A stretch of DNA of 64,000 bases from NCBI RefSeq assembly GCF_029026145.1, contig NZ_CP119078.1, forward strand, positions 2,971,001-3,035,000. The letters run 5' to 3'. Positions 55,089 through 63,986 of this stretch are shown in pieces (positions within the stretch are counted from its first letter, which is position 1; each line of letters opens with the position of its first letter). The position numbers and the translations under genes are program-made. The stretch is from Legionella cardiaca (lineage in GTDB: Bacteria; Pseudomonadota; Gammaproteobacteria; Legionellales; Legionellaceae). The notes under the pieces are model-generated. The model searched no databases, was not told where the DNA came from, and saw only the letters and a program-made list of their open reading frames with translations.

Positions 55089-56111
55089 TTATTTCTTACT
55101 AGTTAATTTATTAGGCACAAGAAATAACAGATGTAAGTTTTTGTTAGGAATAAAATTTTTCTTATGGATGGCAAATTCAGTAGGACTGATTTTCTTCACA
55201 TTCGTTCCACAAAAGCTCACCAAATTTTTGGGTTGTCCTTTATCAATCACCAATTTGAAATCACCAATAGGTCCAGACCAGTTTGCCCCCGTTTTTAAGA
55301 TATAACTAAGCCGGTTTTCATTATAAGGTGACATACCATTTTTAATTTTATTGGCAACGTCCTTTTGCAATTTTTCATCGATACAAAATTTCTGTAAATA
55401 AGCAGGATACCACGCTTCATGAATAGCATAGGAAGCAGCAATTCGAGTCTCAGGTGTATAGCCAACAATTGGCTGGTACTGATGTTCAATAATAAGTTCC
55501 TTGCCGGCGGGAAATTTTTGCTGCCAATAATAAACTGATTTGAGTGTCCATGCGGGTTGTGGGACCTTTTTCATTCCGGTGCCATCATCAAATTCCTCAA
55601 TCCAAATCACACCTAGCTTTTGGAGTTCAGGCCAATCTTTCTTAGGAATTTTACTTAATGATTCCGATATTTTTCTGTATTGAGGGAACAATGGAATATT
55701 ATATTTTTTAAGTAGTGCGGTTTGATCCTTGCCCTTGACGATTGCTTTTTGCTCAATATGCATCTTCACTGTTTGCCCATTAACTCGCGTAATAAAACCA
55801 ACAGGATTAAGGGGGTCATCAACAGGAAATATTGATAAGGCTTTTTCAGAATGATAATAACTCTCTACATTTGGCAATGGAAAAGCAATGACACTGCTAA
55901 GATCTTTGCTGGATTTATTAAAAAATACGTAACGCACACGCACTTTTTTGAGCGACAGATATAACTCTTCCGAACGCATTTCAATCTGCGGATTTTTTAC
56001 AAAAACTAAACCACCAGCCGCTAATTCTGCAGAAGAATCATTAGCGAAGCTTATGTTTGCAATTGATAACAGTAGCCCTGCAATGACAAATTTCTTTAAG
56101 GAATAATTCAT
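55089..56111 (-). CDS. DUF4424 family secreted protein
   Basis: 340-residue periplasmic or surface protein with a signal peptide (about residues 1-24, cleavage after SFA). The family pattern is visible: NDSSAELAAGGLVFVKNPQIEMRSEELYLSLKKVRVRYVFFN, then VIAFPLPNVE, PAWTLKSVYYWQQKFPAGKELIIEHQYQPIVGY and a late KTGANWSGPIGDFKLVIDKG. These proteins are of unknown function. The ATG at 56111, five bases after AAGGTG, is chosen over the GTG two codons earlier, which overlaps that signal. Confidence 0.88.
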   Translation of the reverse strand: MNYSLKKFVIAGLLLSIANISFANDSSAELAAGGLVFVKNPQIEMRSEELYLSLKKVRVRYVFFNKSSKDLSSVIAFPLPNVESYYHSEKALSIFPVDDPLNPVGFITRVNGQTVKMHIEQKAIVKGKDQTALLKKYNIPLFPQYRKISESLSKIPKKDWPELQKLGVIWIEEFDDGTGMKKVPQPAWTLKSVYYWQQKFPAGKELIIEHQYQPIVGYTPETRIAASYAIHEAWYPAYLQKFCIDEKLQKDVANKIKNGMSPYNENRLSYILKTGANWSGPIGDFKLVIDKGQPKNLVSFCGTNVKKISPTEFAIHKKNFIPNKNLHLLFLVPNKLTSKK

Positions 56112-56281
56112 TTTCACACCTTAGAAAAAAGAAAAACTGCCACGGATAGTCTTTCTTAGTACATTCACAATTATTTTATCATTACTGCTATTCTGATTAT
56201 TTTTCAATCTTTTTTACTTTAAACTTCCTTATAGAAATTGTGCTACAGTAATTAAATCAAATTTAAAAGGAATGGACTGCC

Positions 56282-56689
56282 ATGGAAAAAAATTTATCAG
56301 CAAGCATTAAGCAATTTTTTTCCTCAAATGCTTATGCCGTGCTAGGTGCATCAACTAATCGTCATAAATTTGGTAATAAAGTTTTACGTTGTTATTTGCA
56401 AAATAATAAAACCGTTTATCCTGTTAACCCCAGCGAAACGAACATTGAAGGTCTTTTGGTAATTAAAGAAATTAGCGAATTACCAGAATCAGTACGTAGT
56501 ATTTCCATTATTACACCACCACCGATAACAGAGAAAATTGTCGACCAGGCTATAGCAAAGGGAATAAAAAATATTTGGATGCAGCCTGGGGCAGAAAGTG
56601 ACAAAGCAATTAATCAATGCCTGCAAAATCATATTAATGTCATCGCTGGTGGTCCTTGTATTTTAATTGAACTAGGGTTTAGCGAATAA
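56282..56689 (+). CDS. CoA-binding domain protein (YccU-like)
   Basis: 135-residue Rossmann-fold protein of the CoA-binding (succinyl-CoA synthetase alpha-like) superfamily. It has the N-terminal AVLGASTNRHKFGNKVLRCYLQNNKTVYPVNP segment (about 19-50), the central SISIITPPPITEKIV and the closing NIWMQPGAESDKAI and GGPCILIELG. Function unknown; probable CoA or nucleotide binding. Good AAAGGAATGG ribosome binding site. Confidence 0.9.
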   Translation: MEKNLSASIKQFFSSNAYAVLGASTNRHKFGNKVLRCYLQNNKTVYPVNPSETNIEGLLVIKEISELPESVRSISIITPPPITEKIVDQAIAKGIKNIWMQPGAESDKAINQCLQNHINVIAGGPCILIELGFSE

Positions 56690-56850
56690 AACTACTTTAC
56701 CTTAATCTGACAAATCATAGAGCGATTTCTTTTATCACGCCAATTCAAAACTTAACAAAAATATTTTAGAAATTTATCGAATATGAATGAAAAGACCAAT
56801 TTTTGTACTATTTTTAAAATATCGCTGCCTAGTTTAGGGAAGAGATTGTC

Positions 56851-58641
56851 ATGAGAAAAAAGGCGCCCAAAGAGGAAGTAGCCATGGTGTCCCAACTAGG
56901 ACCCGTTTTAAACGAGCTGTCCGGCGAAGTTAATGATACCCCTATCACCTCCGAGGAATTAGATGAATTTTTCAATTTGTTAGATAAATCGTATCAAGCT
57001 GCTATTGCTAAAATCAGCACCGGTATAAGCCCAGCAGCATTAGCTACAGCATGCTTTTCATGGCTTTCTCAATTAGCGCTGTGTCCAGGAAGACTACTGG
57101 AACTAGCGCTTTATCCGGCCTTTCATACTCAGGATTGCACGAATAAAATTCTTTGTCATAAACGTCCCGGAGATGGCAGAGATGTTCGTTTTCACACTGA
57201 AAATTGGCAACGATGGCCTTGGGAAATTTATGCCGAGAATTTTCTACAATTTGAAGATTGGTGGCGACGGGCAACAACAAATATTCCAGGTGTACCCGCA
57301 CACGTTGAGCGTACCGTGTCTTTTTGCGCACGGCAGATTATCGATGCTTTATCACCCTCTAATTTTGTTGCTACTAATCCGGAACTGTTTCAAGAAACCA
57401 TTAACACCTCTGGTCTTAACTTATTTCATGGCACGAAATTAGCCATTCAAGACAGGCTTGAAAAATTGTTTGGCATACCTCCCGAAGGAGTTGAGAATTT
57501 CATTCCTGGTGAACATGTCGCAGTTACACCAGGTAAAGTCGTATTTCGTAATCATTTAATTGAGTTATTGCAATATGAAGCTAAAACAAAAACCGTTTAT
57601 AAAGAGCCCGTACTCATAGTACCTGCCTGGATAATGAAATATTATATTCTTGACTTATCCCCCCACAATTCATTAGTTAAATGGCTAGTCTCTCAAGGGC
57701 ATACTGTTTTTATTGTTTCCTGGCGTAATCCACGTGGTAAAGATAGAAATTTTGGTCTGGACGATTACCATCGCCGCGGCACTATGGCTGCAATAGATGC
57801 TGTATCGACCATCATCCCCGATACTAAGATTAATTTAATGGGTTATTGTCTAGGTGGCACATTAGCGATGATTTCAAGCGCATTCATGTCAAAAATAGGT
57901 GATAACCGTCTCAACAGCCTTTCTCTTTTAGCAGCGCAGGGTGATTTTAGTGAGGCAGGGGAATTAATGTTGTTTATCACAGAAAGTGAAGTGGCTTTCC
58001 TTAAAAATATGATGTGGGAGCAGGGTTACCTTGATACGAAGCAAATGGCTGGTTCTTTTCAAATGCTTCGTTCTTATGATTTAATCTGGTCAAAAATGGT
58101 TCGCGACTACATGAGTGGACAACAGCGAGGCATGATTGATTTATTAGCTTGGAACGCTGATGCAACACGTATGCCTTATAAAATGCATAGTGAGTACCTT
58201 GAAAAATTGTTTTTAAATAATGACTTTGCTGCGGGTCGCTTTGCCATTGAAAACATACCAATTGTTGCCGAAAATATTCATATTCCCACGTTTGCTGTCA
58301 GCACAGAGACAGACCATGTTGCCCCATGGCGCTCTGTTTATAAAATTCATCTGATGATAAATAACGATATTACCTTTGTCCTGACTTCAGGGGGACACAA
58401 TGCAGGCATTGTTAGCGAGCCTGGTCATAAAAACCGCTATTATCATATTCGAGAGCGTAAAAAGGATACTACCTTTATTGATGCAGACCATTGGCTTATA
58501 TTGGCTGAAAAAAGAAATGGTTCTTGGTGGGTAGCCTGGCATGAGTGGTTAGTGCAACACTCTTCAAAAAAGAAAGTGCCACCGAGAAAGCTTAATCCTT
58601 TGCTTCCGGCAGCACCAGGAACTTATGTTTTGCAAAAATAA
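56851..58641 (+). CDS. phaC: Class I poly(3-hydroxyalkanoate) synthase
   Basis: Polymerises hydroxyacyl-CoA into the carbon-storage granules typical of Legionella. The 596-residue product has the N-terminal PhaC region (PGRLLELALYPAFHTQD), the lipase-like box GYCLGG with nucleophile Cys ~332, the aspartate in TDHVAPWRSVY (near 487) and the histidine in SGGHNAGIV (near 515), with conserved FIVSWRNP before the box. The length matches class I. There is no phaB or phasin gene beside it. Confidence 0.95.
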   Translation: MRKKAPKEEVAMVSQLGPVLNELSGEVNDTPITSEELDEFFNLLDKSYQAAIAKISTGISPAALATACFSWLSQLALCPGRLLELALYPAFHTQDCTNKILCHKRPGDGRDVRFHTENWQRWPWEIYAENFLQFEDWWRRATTNIPGVPAHVERTVSFCARQIIDALSPSNFVATNPELFQETINTSGLNLFHGTKLAIQDRLEKLFGIPPEGVENFIPGEHVAVTPGKVVFRNHLIELLQYEAKTKTVYKEPVLIVPAWIMKYYILDLSPHNSLVKWLVSQGHTVFIVSWRNPRGKDRNFGLDDYHRRGTMAAIDAVSTIIPDTKINLMGYCLGGTLAMISSAFMSKIGDNRLNSLSLLAAQGDFSEAGELMLFITESEVAFLKNMMWEQGYLDTKQMAGSFQMLRSYDLIWSKMVRDYMSGQQRGMIDLLAWNADATRMPYKMHSEYLEKLFLNNDFAAGRFAIENIPIVAENIHIPTFAVSTETDHVAPWRSVYKIHLMINNDITFVLTSGGHNAGIVSEPGHKNRYYHIRERKKDTTFIDADHWLILAEKRNGSWWVAWHEWLVQHSSKKKVPPRKLNPLLPAAPGTYVLQK

Positions 58642-58687
58642 TGCTAAAGCTTAAAACCAGATCGTTTTTTGATTTTAATAATATAAA

Positions 58688-59077
58688 TTAATCCAGTTTA
58701 ATTGTATAAGAATAGGTATTAAAACCATCATAATCAATACCCTGATAACTCATACCGCTACAAGTCGCTTTTATCGAAGGATGCATCATATAAGGACCAT
58801 CTTTGATATCTAAAATACACCAGTTATAAGCATCATAAGCAACAGTCACATGCGCATAACCATTATGACATTGCTGCGTGTCGCGTATCTCAAAACTTCT
58901 TGGGCTAATCACGTTCAGATAGATATCTTGGGTAGCATTCGCTCTAACAATAAAAATACCTGGATGCGCCAGATCATCAAGATGAAAATAATCTCGATAG
59001 CCACACAAAGATTCTCTTGCTTGAGCATTTACGGCAAACAAGCTAGCCGCCAATAACGACAACACTACTTTTTTCAT
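58688..59077 (-). CDS. Small secreted hypothetical protein
   Basis: 129 residues with a clear signal peptide (MKKVVLSLLAASLFAVNA, cleavage near residue 20). The mature part has four or more cysteines (ESLCGYRD, DTQQCHNGY, YNWCILDI, KATCSGMSY), suggesting two disulfides, and an aromatic-rich end. No family recognised. ATG at 59077, with TTAGGAGC upstream reading on the minus strand as GGAAAGCTCCTAAC. Confidence 0.7.
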   Translation of the reverse strand: MKKVVLSLLAASLFAVNAQARESLCGYRDYFHLDDLAHPGIFIVRANATQDIYLNVISPRSFEIRDTQQCHNGYAHVTVAYDAYNWCILDIKDGPYMMHPSIKATCSGMSYQGIDYDGFNTYSYTIKLD

Positions 59078-59196
59078 GTTAGGAGCTTTCCTTAAGTCAA
59101 CAGAGGAGAGCCGATTATAGGGAAATGACCTTCATGAAACAACTAGTTACATCACCAGTTTTAATAAAATTTGTTCAATGGGCTCTCGCCTAATGA

Positions 59197-60297
59197 TTAT
59201 CTCTTCAAAATTGAAGAGATTTTTGAAAACACCCCTCCCTCTTTAGGTAGACTAATACCAATCTCCTTCAGTCCATTTAAAATTTCTTTATAGGGACCTT
59301 CTTTTGCTGTTGCTTTTTTCATTTGCTGATTTGCTACATGCACGTCTTTCGCTGTCTGCGACATAGGAATAATTTGCGAGGGATCTCTAATATCTATTAA
59401 TCGACTTTCCTCTCTTATTTCCTGATCTTGAAACTTACTTATTAGCGCTTTTCTTTCCTCTGGATTTTTAAAAAACTCCATTCTTTTAGCCATAATCACA
59501 GTAGCCCCATTTATGCAAGCAACGGCAGAATATCCTTCTGGAATATTCACACGATTTAAATTTTTTTCGCGTAACTCTACAGCCAAACCGCCAGCCAGTA
59601 GTGGTGCCTTGGCAATACTTCTTACTATATTAGGATTTTGCATCACCACAACAAACTCAGCCCCTCCGCCCTTTTCCAGGTCTGTTATAAATTTACCGAT
59701 TCCACCCTCTCTATCGACCGAAGCACCATCCGCATGATGAAGAACAAATTGCTGATCTGTTTTGCGTTTACCTATAATAGGATTACAAGGTCCAAAACTG
59801 GTTGAAAACACATTTACTCCAGTCCTTGTTCCTGTAATCTCCGCTTCATTGGCATGCCCACCATCTAAACGAAAACGCCTTATAAGAGTTGCCAAAATAG
59901 TCGGATTATTCTTATCCAACTCCACTTTGCCATTTTCTGAACGCACTAATTGGTTAATTTTATCGAGGCTATACCCACATGAGATCATGACAGAGTTAGA
60001 GGAAAGCCGGGCATTTTCGATAAAATAAGCCCTTCGTTCTTTGTCAGTACCAATCACAATAATGGCATTCTTTTCAGACTTCTCTATTTCAGCTAACTTT
60101 GCCGTAAGATTTTTATCATCATCGAACATATAAAGAACATAATCGGGTGTTACTAGTTCCTCATGCACTAATACAACGGGAACAAATACCACATTTATCG
60201 CTTGCACTTCAGATAATGGTTTATTCTCTATATCACAAACCGTCACTTGACCATTGCCCGCCCCATCAAGGACTATCACAGAAGGCAGCACTTTCAT
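59197..60297 (-). CDS. Conserved hypothetical protein, effector candidate
   Basis: 366 residues, not recognised. It has an alternating strand/helix pattern (VIVLDGAGNGQVTVCD, AIIVIGTDKERRAYF, VMISCGYSLDKINQLV, EFVVVMQNPNIVRSIAKA, VACINGATVIMAKRMEFF) that suggests an alpha/beta fold, perhaps a nucleotide-binding or Rossmann-like one, followed by a charged helical tail (~285-366). No signal peptide or membrane segment. It sits among effector candidates, but I see no specific secretion signal. The ATG at 60297 follows AGGTGTCCTCT; the GTG three codons earlier overlaps that ribosome binding site. Confidence 0.65.
   Translation of the reverse strand: MKVLPSVIVLDGAGNGQVTVCDIENKPLSEVQAINVVFVPVVLVHEELVTPDYVLYMFDDDKNLTAKLAEIEKSEKNAIIVIGTDKERRAYFIENARLSSNSVMISCGYSLDKINQLVRSENGKVELDKNNPTILATLIRRFRLDGGHANEAEITGTRTGVNVFSTSFGPCNPIIGKRKTDQQFVLHHADGASVDREGGIGKFITDLEKGGGAEFVVVMQNPNIVRSIAKAPLLAGGLAVELREKNLNRVNIPEGYSAVACINGATVIMAKRMEFFKNPEERKALISKFQDQEIREESRLIDIRDPSQIIPMSQTAKDVHVANQQMKKATAKEGPYKEILNGLKEIGISLPKEGGVFSKISSILKR
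59199..59224 (+). terminator. Hairpin with T-tract on the plus strand, antisense to the 59197 gene end
   Basis: ATCTCTTCAA (59199-59208) and TTGAAGAGAT (59211-59220) form a perfect 10-base arm pair; a T-run (TTTT) follows on the plus strand. It lies inside the last codons of the minus-strand gene, so it would stop transcripts entering antisense. On the minus strand there is no T-tract. Confidence 0.45.
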
Positions 60298-60329
60298 AGA
60301 GGACACCTAAAAATCAAATTGATTATTAA

Positions 60330-60357
60330 ATTATATATCAATCCAATAAATAACCAA
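60330..60357 (-). promoter_or_regulatory. Promoter of the 59197-60297 gene
   Basis: On the minus strand TTGGTT (60357-60352), a 16-base spacer and a perfect TATAAT (60335-60330), 33 bases upstream of the ATG. Confidence 0.5.
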
Positions 60358-60451
60358 TTATCTGTCTGACAAAAAACGATAAATTACAATTCATTAAGAT
60401 TAAAATTAAACCAATTTGAACTATAATTTAAATACCAGGATTGATTGGATA

Positions 60452-60754
60452 ATGACTATGAACAAATGTAAATTATGCCCTGTTTCCTTAGGCTTAAGTT
60501 TGGGAATTCTATGGGGTGTTTTTGTATTAATCATAGGATTAATTGCCACTTATAATGCCTATGGAAAACCCTTTGTGGCGGCAATGGGAGGCTTATATAT
60601 TGGTTATCAGCCAACAATTTTAGGAAGCCTAATTGGTGGTCTTATCGCATTTATTGATTTCTTTATTTTTGGATTTCTTATTGCCTGGCTTTATAATTTA
60701 TTTGCCTGTTGCTGCCATAAAAAAGAATCGATTGACAAAGAACCTTTGGCATAA
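60452..60754 (+). CDS. Small membrane protein with two transmembrane segments
   Basis: 100 residues, no function known. N-terminal MNKCKLCPVS is followed by a hydrophobic segment (about 11-34, LSLGILWGVFVLIIGLI), a Gly-rich loop with YIGYQPTILGS, and a second segment (about 62-86). The end is Cys- and Lys-rich (FACCCHKKES). Such proteins are sometimes labelled holin-like in Legionella genomes, which is not supported by anything here. TATAAT at 60422-60427 is a likely -10. The ATG at 60452 follows CCAGGA; the ATG two codons on is an alternative. Confidence 0.7.
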   Translation: MTMNKCKLCPVSLGLSLGILWGVFVLIIGLIATYNAYGKPFVAAMGGLYIGYQPTILGSLIGGLIAFIDFFIFGFLIAWLYNLFACCCHKKESIDKEPLA

Positions 60755-60767
60755 AATTCTAAGAAAA

Positions 60768-61889
60768 TTAAAAAGTTCGTTTCTTTGAAAATGTTTGACT
60801 TTGGGTTTCTTCTTGAATCAATGTAAAAGCCTGCTTATATTCCAGAGACTCTAAAGAGTCTTTGGTTTGTTTATAACTTTTTTCTGCCAAATCTCTATAC
60901 TTCTCCATTTCACAACCATTTGCCTCATTACTAATTTGCGTCCATGACCAAATGGTGTACCACCAGTCAATTACTGGCATATATAAGGTTAACCAGGCTT
61001 GAATTGTTTTATCGTAATAACCAAAATATCTGGTGATAAATAATTGCATTTGCTCTGATGAAAGCTTAGCGTCCCTAAGAAAATAGACAAGATCGATAAG
61101 CCTGTCGTTATTAGCTGAATACTCCCAATCAAGCCAACGTATCCTGCTATCTTCTGCAGTCCCAGAAACTAAAAAATTCTCTACTGTGGCGTCATTGTGA
61201 CAAGGAGACAATGGAATGTCGTAGCATCTAACCAGCTTTTCTATTTGCTCCATCATTAATTCAATCTCTTTAATATCTTGGGGAAGAATCGCAGAATTTT
61301 TACTTTTTAATAAATCCAGTAATTTGGTATTACGAGAAAACATGTTGACCTCATTGCGGAAAAGAGGCGAGCTATGCAAACATCGTTGAGCATCAGCAAC
61401 AGTTTCAAGAATTAAAGGATTGGTTTTTAACTCCTTAGCGAGTGACCTGTTATTATCAATATAACGCGTTAATTGTAAACCATCCTTAGGATCAAAAAAT
61501 TCGATAGTAACATTAAGCCCTAACTCAGAAGCTTGTTTAGCATTGTAGGCTTCATCTTCCCTATTAATAAAGGCAGACGATCCTTTCCCAGGAACACGTA
61601 AAACCCACTTTAGCATTTTTCTTTGTCTTACTTTATGCGTACAGTTGGTCATTCCTCCAGTCGCTGGATAAAATCCCAACTGCCCAAAATCATAAGGCTT
61701 AAATTGGGGAATCCGTTGCATCATCGGTATTACAGTCAAACGACTTTTTGTTTTCTCAGTAAGCTTCATCCAGGATTTGTTTACTAACAATAATTTATTT
61801 AACTCTTCAGGTGGAAGAAAGCTCAAAATATGCATAAAAAGGCGTTCAGGTATAGCAGCGTTTTTTTGGCCAAAAAAGCGTAGCTTCAT
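60768..61889 (-). CDS. F-box/choline-kinase-like fusion, LicA-type effector candidate
   Basis: 373 residues. Residues ~13-50 form a eukaryotic-type F-box (IPERLFMHILSFLPPEELNKLLLVNKSWMKL). From ~65 on is a choline/ethanolamine-kinase-like (APH-fold) domain with the catalytic-loop CHNDATVENFLVSG (His231, Asp233) and metal-binding LDWEYSANND (near 252). The same F-box plus LicA-like kinase combination occurs in the L. pneumophila translocated protein LicA (Lpg1408), as I recall. An F-box has no known use in bacteria but recruits host Skp1-Cullin1 ubiquitin ligases. The kinase motifs look intact, so both functions could be active. Confidence 0.88.
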   Translation of the reverse strand: MKLRFFGQKNAAIPERLFMHILSFLPPEELNKLLLVNKSWMKLTEKTKSRLTVIPMMQRIPQFKPYDFGQLGFYPATGGMTNCTHKVRQRKMLKWVLRVPGKGSSAFINREDEAYNAKQASELGLNVTIEFFDPKDGLQLTRYIDNNRSLAKELKTNPLILETVADAQRCLHSSPLFRNEVNMFSRNTKLLDLLKSKNSAILPQDIKEIELMMEQIEKLVRCYDIPLSPCHNDATVENFLVSGTAEDSRIRWLDWEYSANNDRLIDLVYFLRDAKLSSEQMQLFITRYFGYYDKTIQAWLTLYMPVIDWWYTIWSWTQISNEANGCEMEKYRDLAEKSYKQTKDSLESLEYKQAFTLIQEETQSQTFSKKRTF

Positions 61890-61946
61890 GCAAACTCCTT
61901 AATTAGCAAGTATGGTGAGACATTGTTTATAACTAATGTTCCAGGC

Positions 61947-62567
61947 TTAATTCGCACCAGCCATTTTAGCAGAGCTCATTTGTAATATTAACTTCAAAAG
62001 AAAACCATAGAGAGGAATAAATGAAATCAAACTAATTAGCAATTTAAATACTAAATCCACTGTTGCAATCTCCAGCCAATTACCACTTAGAAAAGCATTG
62101 GCGCTATGGAAAAAGGCAACAAAAAAGAAGCAATAGGTATCAAATAAATTGCCAAAGATGGTAGAAACACTTGGAGCTACCCACCATTTCTGTTGCACTC
62201 TAAATTTTTGAAAAATAGTAATGTCAAGTAATTGACCCAGTACATAAGCCAAAAAGCTAGCTAATGCGATACGCAAAGCCATGGGATTATAAGCCAAGGC
62301 ATCATGATTAGCGTAGAGGTTAGAAATAGCATATGAACAAAAAAGACCAGGTAACATGGCAGCATAAACAGCCTTTCTTGCAGCATGAGGTCCTAAAAAT
62401 CTGGTTGTCAAATCAGTTAGAATAAAAATAAGAGGGTAACTAAACGCTCCCCATGTCGTCTGAAAACCCCAAAGAGCAAAAGGATATTGTACTAAGGTAT
62501 TGGATAAACCAATAAGGGTGACATGAGCAAATATTAATAAAAAGTTTTGTTTAGAATTTAACATCAT
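61947..62567 (-). CDS. yhhQ: Queuosine precursor transporter YhhQ (VUT family)
   Basis: 206-residue membrane protein with about six hydrophobic segments; imports preQ0/preQ1. Family landmarks are GFQTTWGAFSYPLIFILTDLTTRFLGPHAARKAVY (about 34-68), SFLAYVLGQLLDITIFQKFR (about 104-123) and STIFGNLFDTYCFF (about 135-148), all with the conserved Asp/Gly residues. Links functionally to queC at the start of the window. Two ATGs lie in a row at 62567 and 62564; the first is used. Confidence 0.92.
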   Translation of the reverse strand: MMLNSKQNFLLIFAHVTLIGLSNTLVQYPFALWGFQTTWGAFSYPLIFILTDLTTRFLGPHAARKAVYAAMLPGLFCSYAISNLYANHDALAYNPMALRIALASFLAYVLGQLLDITIFQKFRVQQKWWVAPSVSTIFGNLFDTYCFFFVAFFHSANAFLSGNWLEIATVDLVFKLLISLISFIPLYGFLLKLILQMSSAKMAGAN

Positions 62568-62695
62568 ACATCCGTTATTTCATTAGATTGCTCACTAATG
62601 AAATAACCATTAGCTAAAGAGCAGTGATGAGGTCAACTATCTTATCAAAGCTTTCCAAAGTTTCTTACAAAGTGCAACAAGCAAAAAGAAATAAG

Positions 62696-63421
62696 TTACT
62701 TTGAAAACCATAGCGAATGCTTTTCATCGTATTCGTCTGGTATTTCATTTTGCAAGTCAGTTATTCGCTGAGCAATATGTTGCTCTAGTGCCTCAACCAT
62801 AGGCAAGCGCCTACTGACATCTTTTCGTTCGGCTTTCCATACTTCAACTGCATCCATTAGTTGTTGCAAGGCTTTAACCTTATCAATAATAATATCACGA
62901 GAAAAAACGCGTATTACAAAATCCAACTCTTTTGTTGCCGCAGAACGCCATGAAAACCAGCCAAGTTTACTCATGGACATCCACCACTGATATAAATCTT
63001 GATCGGCTATTTCCACACCGTCGTAGGGATTTTCATTTTCTGCATCAGGAAGAATTCTCTCGGGCAAATCTTGTTCTCCTAACTGCTCTTGCAGCCAGGA
63101 CGCTAGTTCCTGAACTTGAGTTTGACGCTCGCTATGAGTTCTCTTTACTGCATGCATATGCAACCAGTTACGTACGTGGGTATAAAGGGTTTGCAAAGCT
63201 TTCTTTCGGTCTTCGGCTCTTTCAGCTTGATAATTGTCGATTAGCGCTGAGAGTGATGCAATACGGGCATCGAGTTGACGTGTCTGGTGGCTGGATAAGC
63301 AGCTTAGCGTGTAGTAATCACGCACTTCTTGCCACCACAATTGCAAACTCTTCTTTCGAGTTAAAAAGAGGTTTATTTTTAACTTCTCATCGGGCAACTC
63401 TGTGGTTTTAAAAAAGCGCAT
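62696..63421 (-). CDS. Hypothetical helical protein
   Basis: 241 residues, no family recognised. Almost entirely helical, with repeated Trp/Leu/Arg-rich segments (LQLWWQEVRDYYTL, NWLHMHAVKRTHSE, DLYQWWMSMSKLGWFSWRS). The two WW-containing segments, near 32 and 151, each followed by an IARIASL- or FVIRVFS-like helix, suggest an internal duplication. No signal peptide or membrane span. The ATG at 63421 is used in place of the TTG three codons upstream; no clear ribosome binding site was seen. Confidence 0.65.
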   Translation of the reverse strand: MRFFKTTELPDEKLKINLFLTRKKSLQLWWQEVRDYYTLSCLSSHQTRQLDARIASLSALIDNYQAERAEDRKKALQTLYTHVRNWLHMHAVKRTHSERQTQVQELASWLQEQLGEQDLPERILPDAENENPYDGVEIADQDLYQWWMSMSKLGWFSWRSAATKELDFVIRVFSRDIIIDKVKALQQLMDAVEVWKAERKDVSRRLPMVEALEQHIAQRITDLQNEIPDEYDEKHSLWFSK

Positions 63422-63680
63422 AGAAAACAATAGTTGTTAACTTCGCACAAATATAACACAACATTGCATAATATTACAATTTTTAACACTTTTGTTACAA
63501 TTATATAAATACCCTTACAGCTTCCTATTTACAAATCTTCGGCTGATTTTTATTCATTAGCATTGAACATGAGATGTTTAATTCTTAGACTAGAGAAATC
63601 AAGTGGTTTGTGACATAACAACTTGCCATGCAACAGCCCATTTTTTGCAGCGCTTTTAATTCAGTTAAGGAAAATAGCCT

Positions 63681-63986
63681 ATGCCTGAAATTCTTACTAA
63701 ATACCCAGAAAAAGTTTTGCAAGTACTTCAAGGAAGCAATAGCCAGTGCGGGGCTGGCAAATCGCAAAAAATACTTATTAACTGTCCCCAAGATAGATTT
63801 TGCTCATTGCCCACTGGGGAGTTATGTGTTTATGGCGTTAGTGATCTTTCCAAGATGACACAAATACAATTTATCGATCTCTTCCGCAGCCCAGGTACAA
63901 GTTTTTCGTTGATTGTTTTACTTGCTTTGTTTTTTGTATTAGGTTTATTAACTGGTGCAAAAATGGCTAAGAAAAATAAGATTTAA
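63681..63986 (+). CDS. Small C-tail-anchored hypothetical protein
   Basis: 101 residues, no family recognised. The soluble N-terminal part has four spaced cysteines (SQCGAG, INCPQDRFC, GELCVYG), possibly a metal or disulfide site, and one hydrophobic segment lies near the C-terminus (about 75-92, SLIVLLALFFVLGLLTG) followed by a Lys-rich end, which puts the N-terminus outside by the positive-inside rule. The ATG at 63681 has TTAAGGAAAAT upstream. An overlapping frame at 63628-63858 is rejected. Confidence 0.7.
   Translation: MPEILTKYPEKVLQVLQGSNSQCGAGKSQKILINCPQDRFCSLPTGELCVYGVSDLSKMTQIQFIDLFRSPGTSFSLIVLLALFFVLGLLTGAKMAKKNKI

Noticed and set aside
60393-60427. Second PmrA-like box upstream of the small membrane protein gene at 60452
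   Set aside because: TTAA half-sites are 12 rather than 11 bases apart and the distance to the -10 box is different; probably AT-rich chance similarity.
60452-60754. Phage holin
   Set aside because: Only two hydrophobic segments and no phage genes nearby; similarity in topology alone.
63445-63515. CpxR-like GTAAC/GTTAA repeats upstream of the 63421 gene
   Set aside because: Spacing is 6 rather than 5 bases and the half-sites are imperfect.
63628-63858. 76-residue plus-strand ORF
   Set aside because: Overlaps the better-supported 63681 gene in another frame and has no good ribosome binding site or membrane/domain features.
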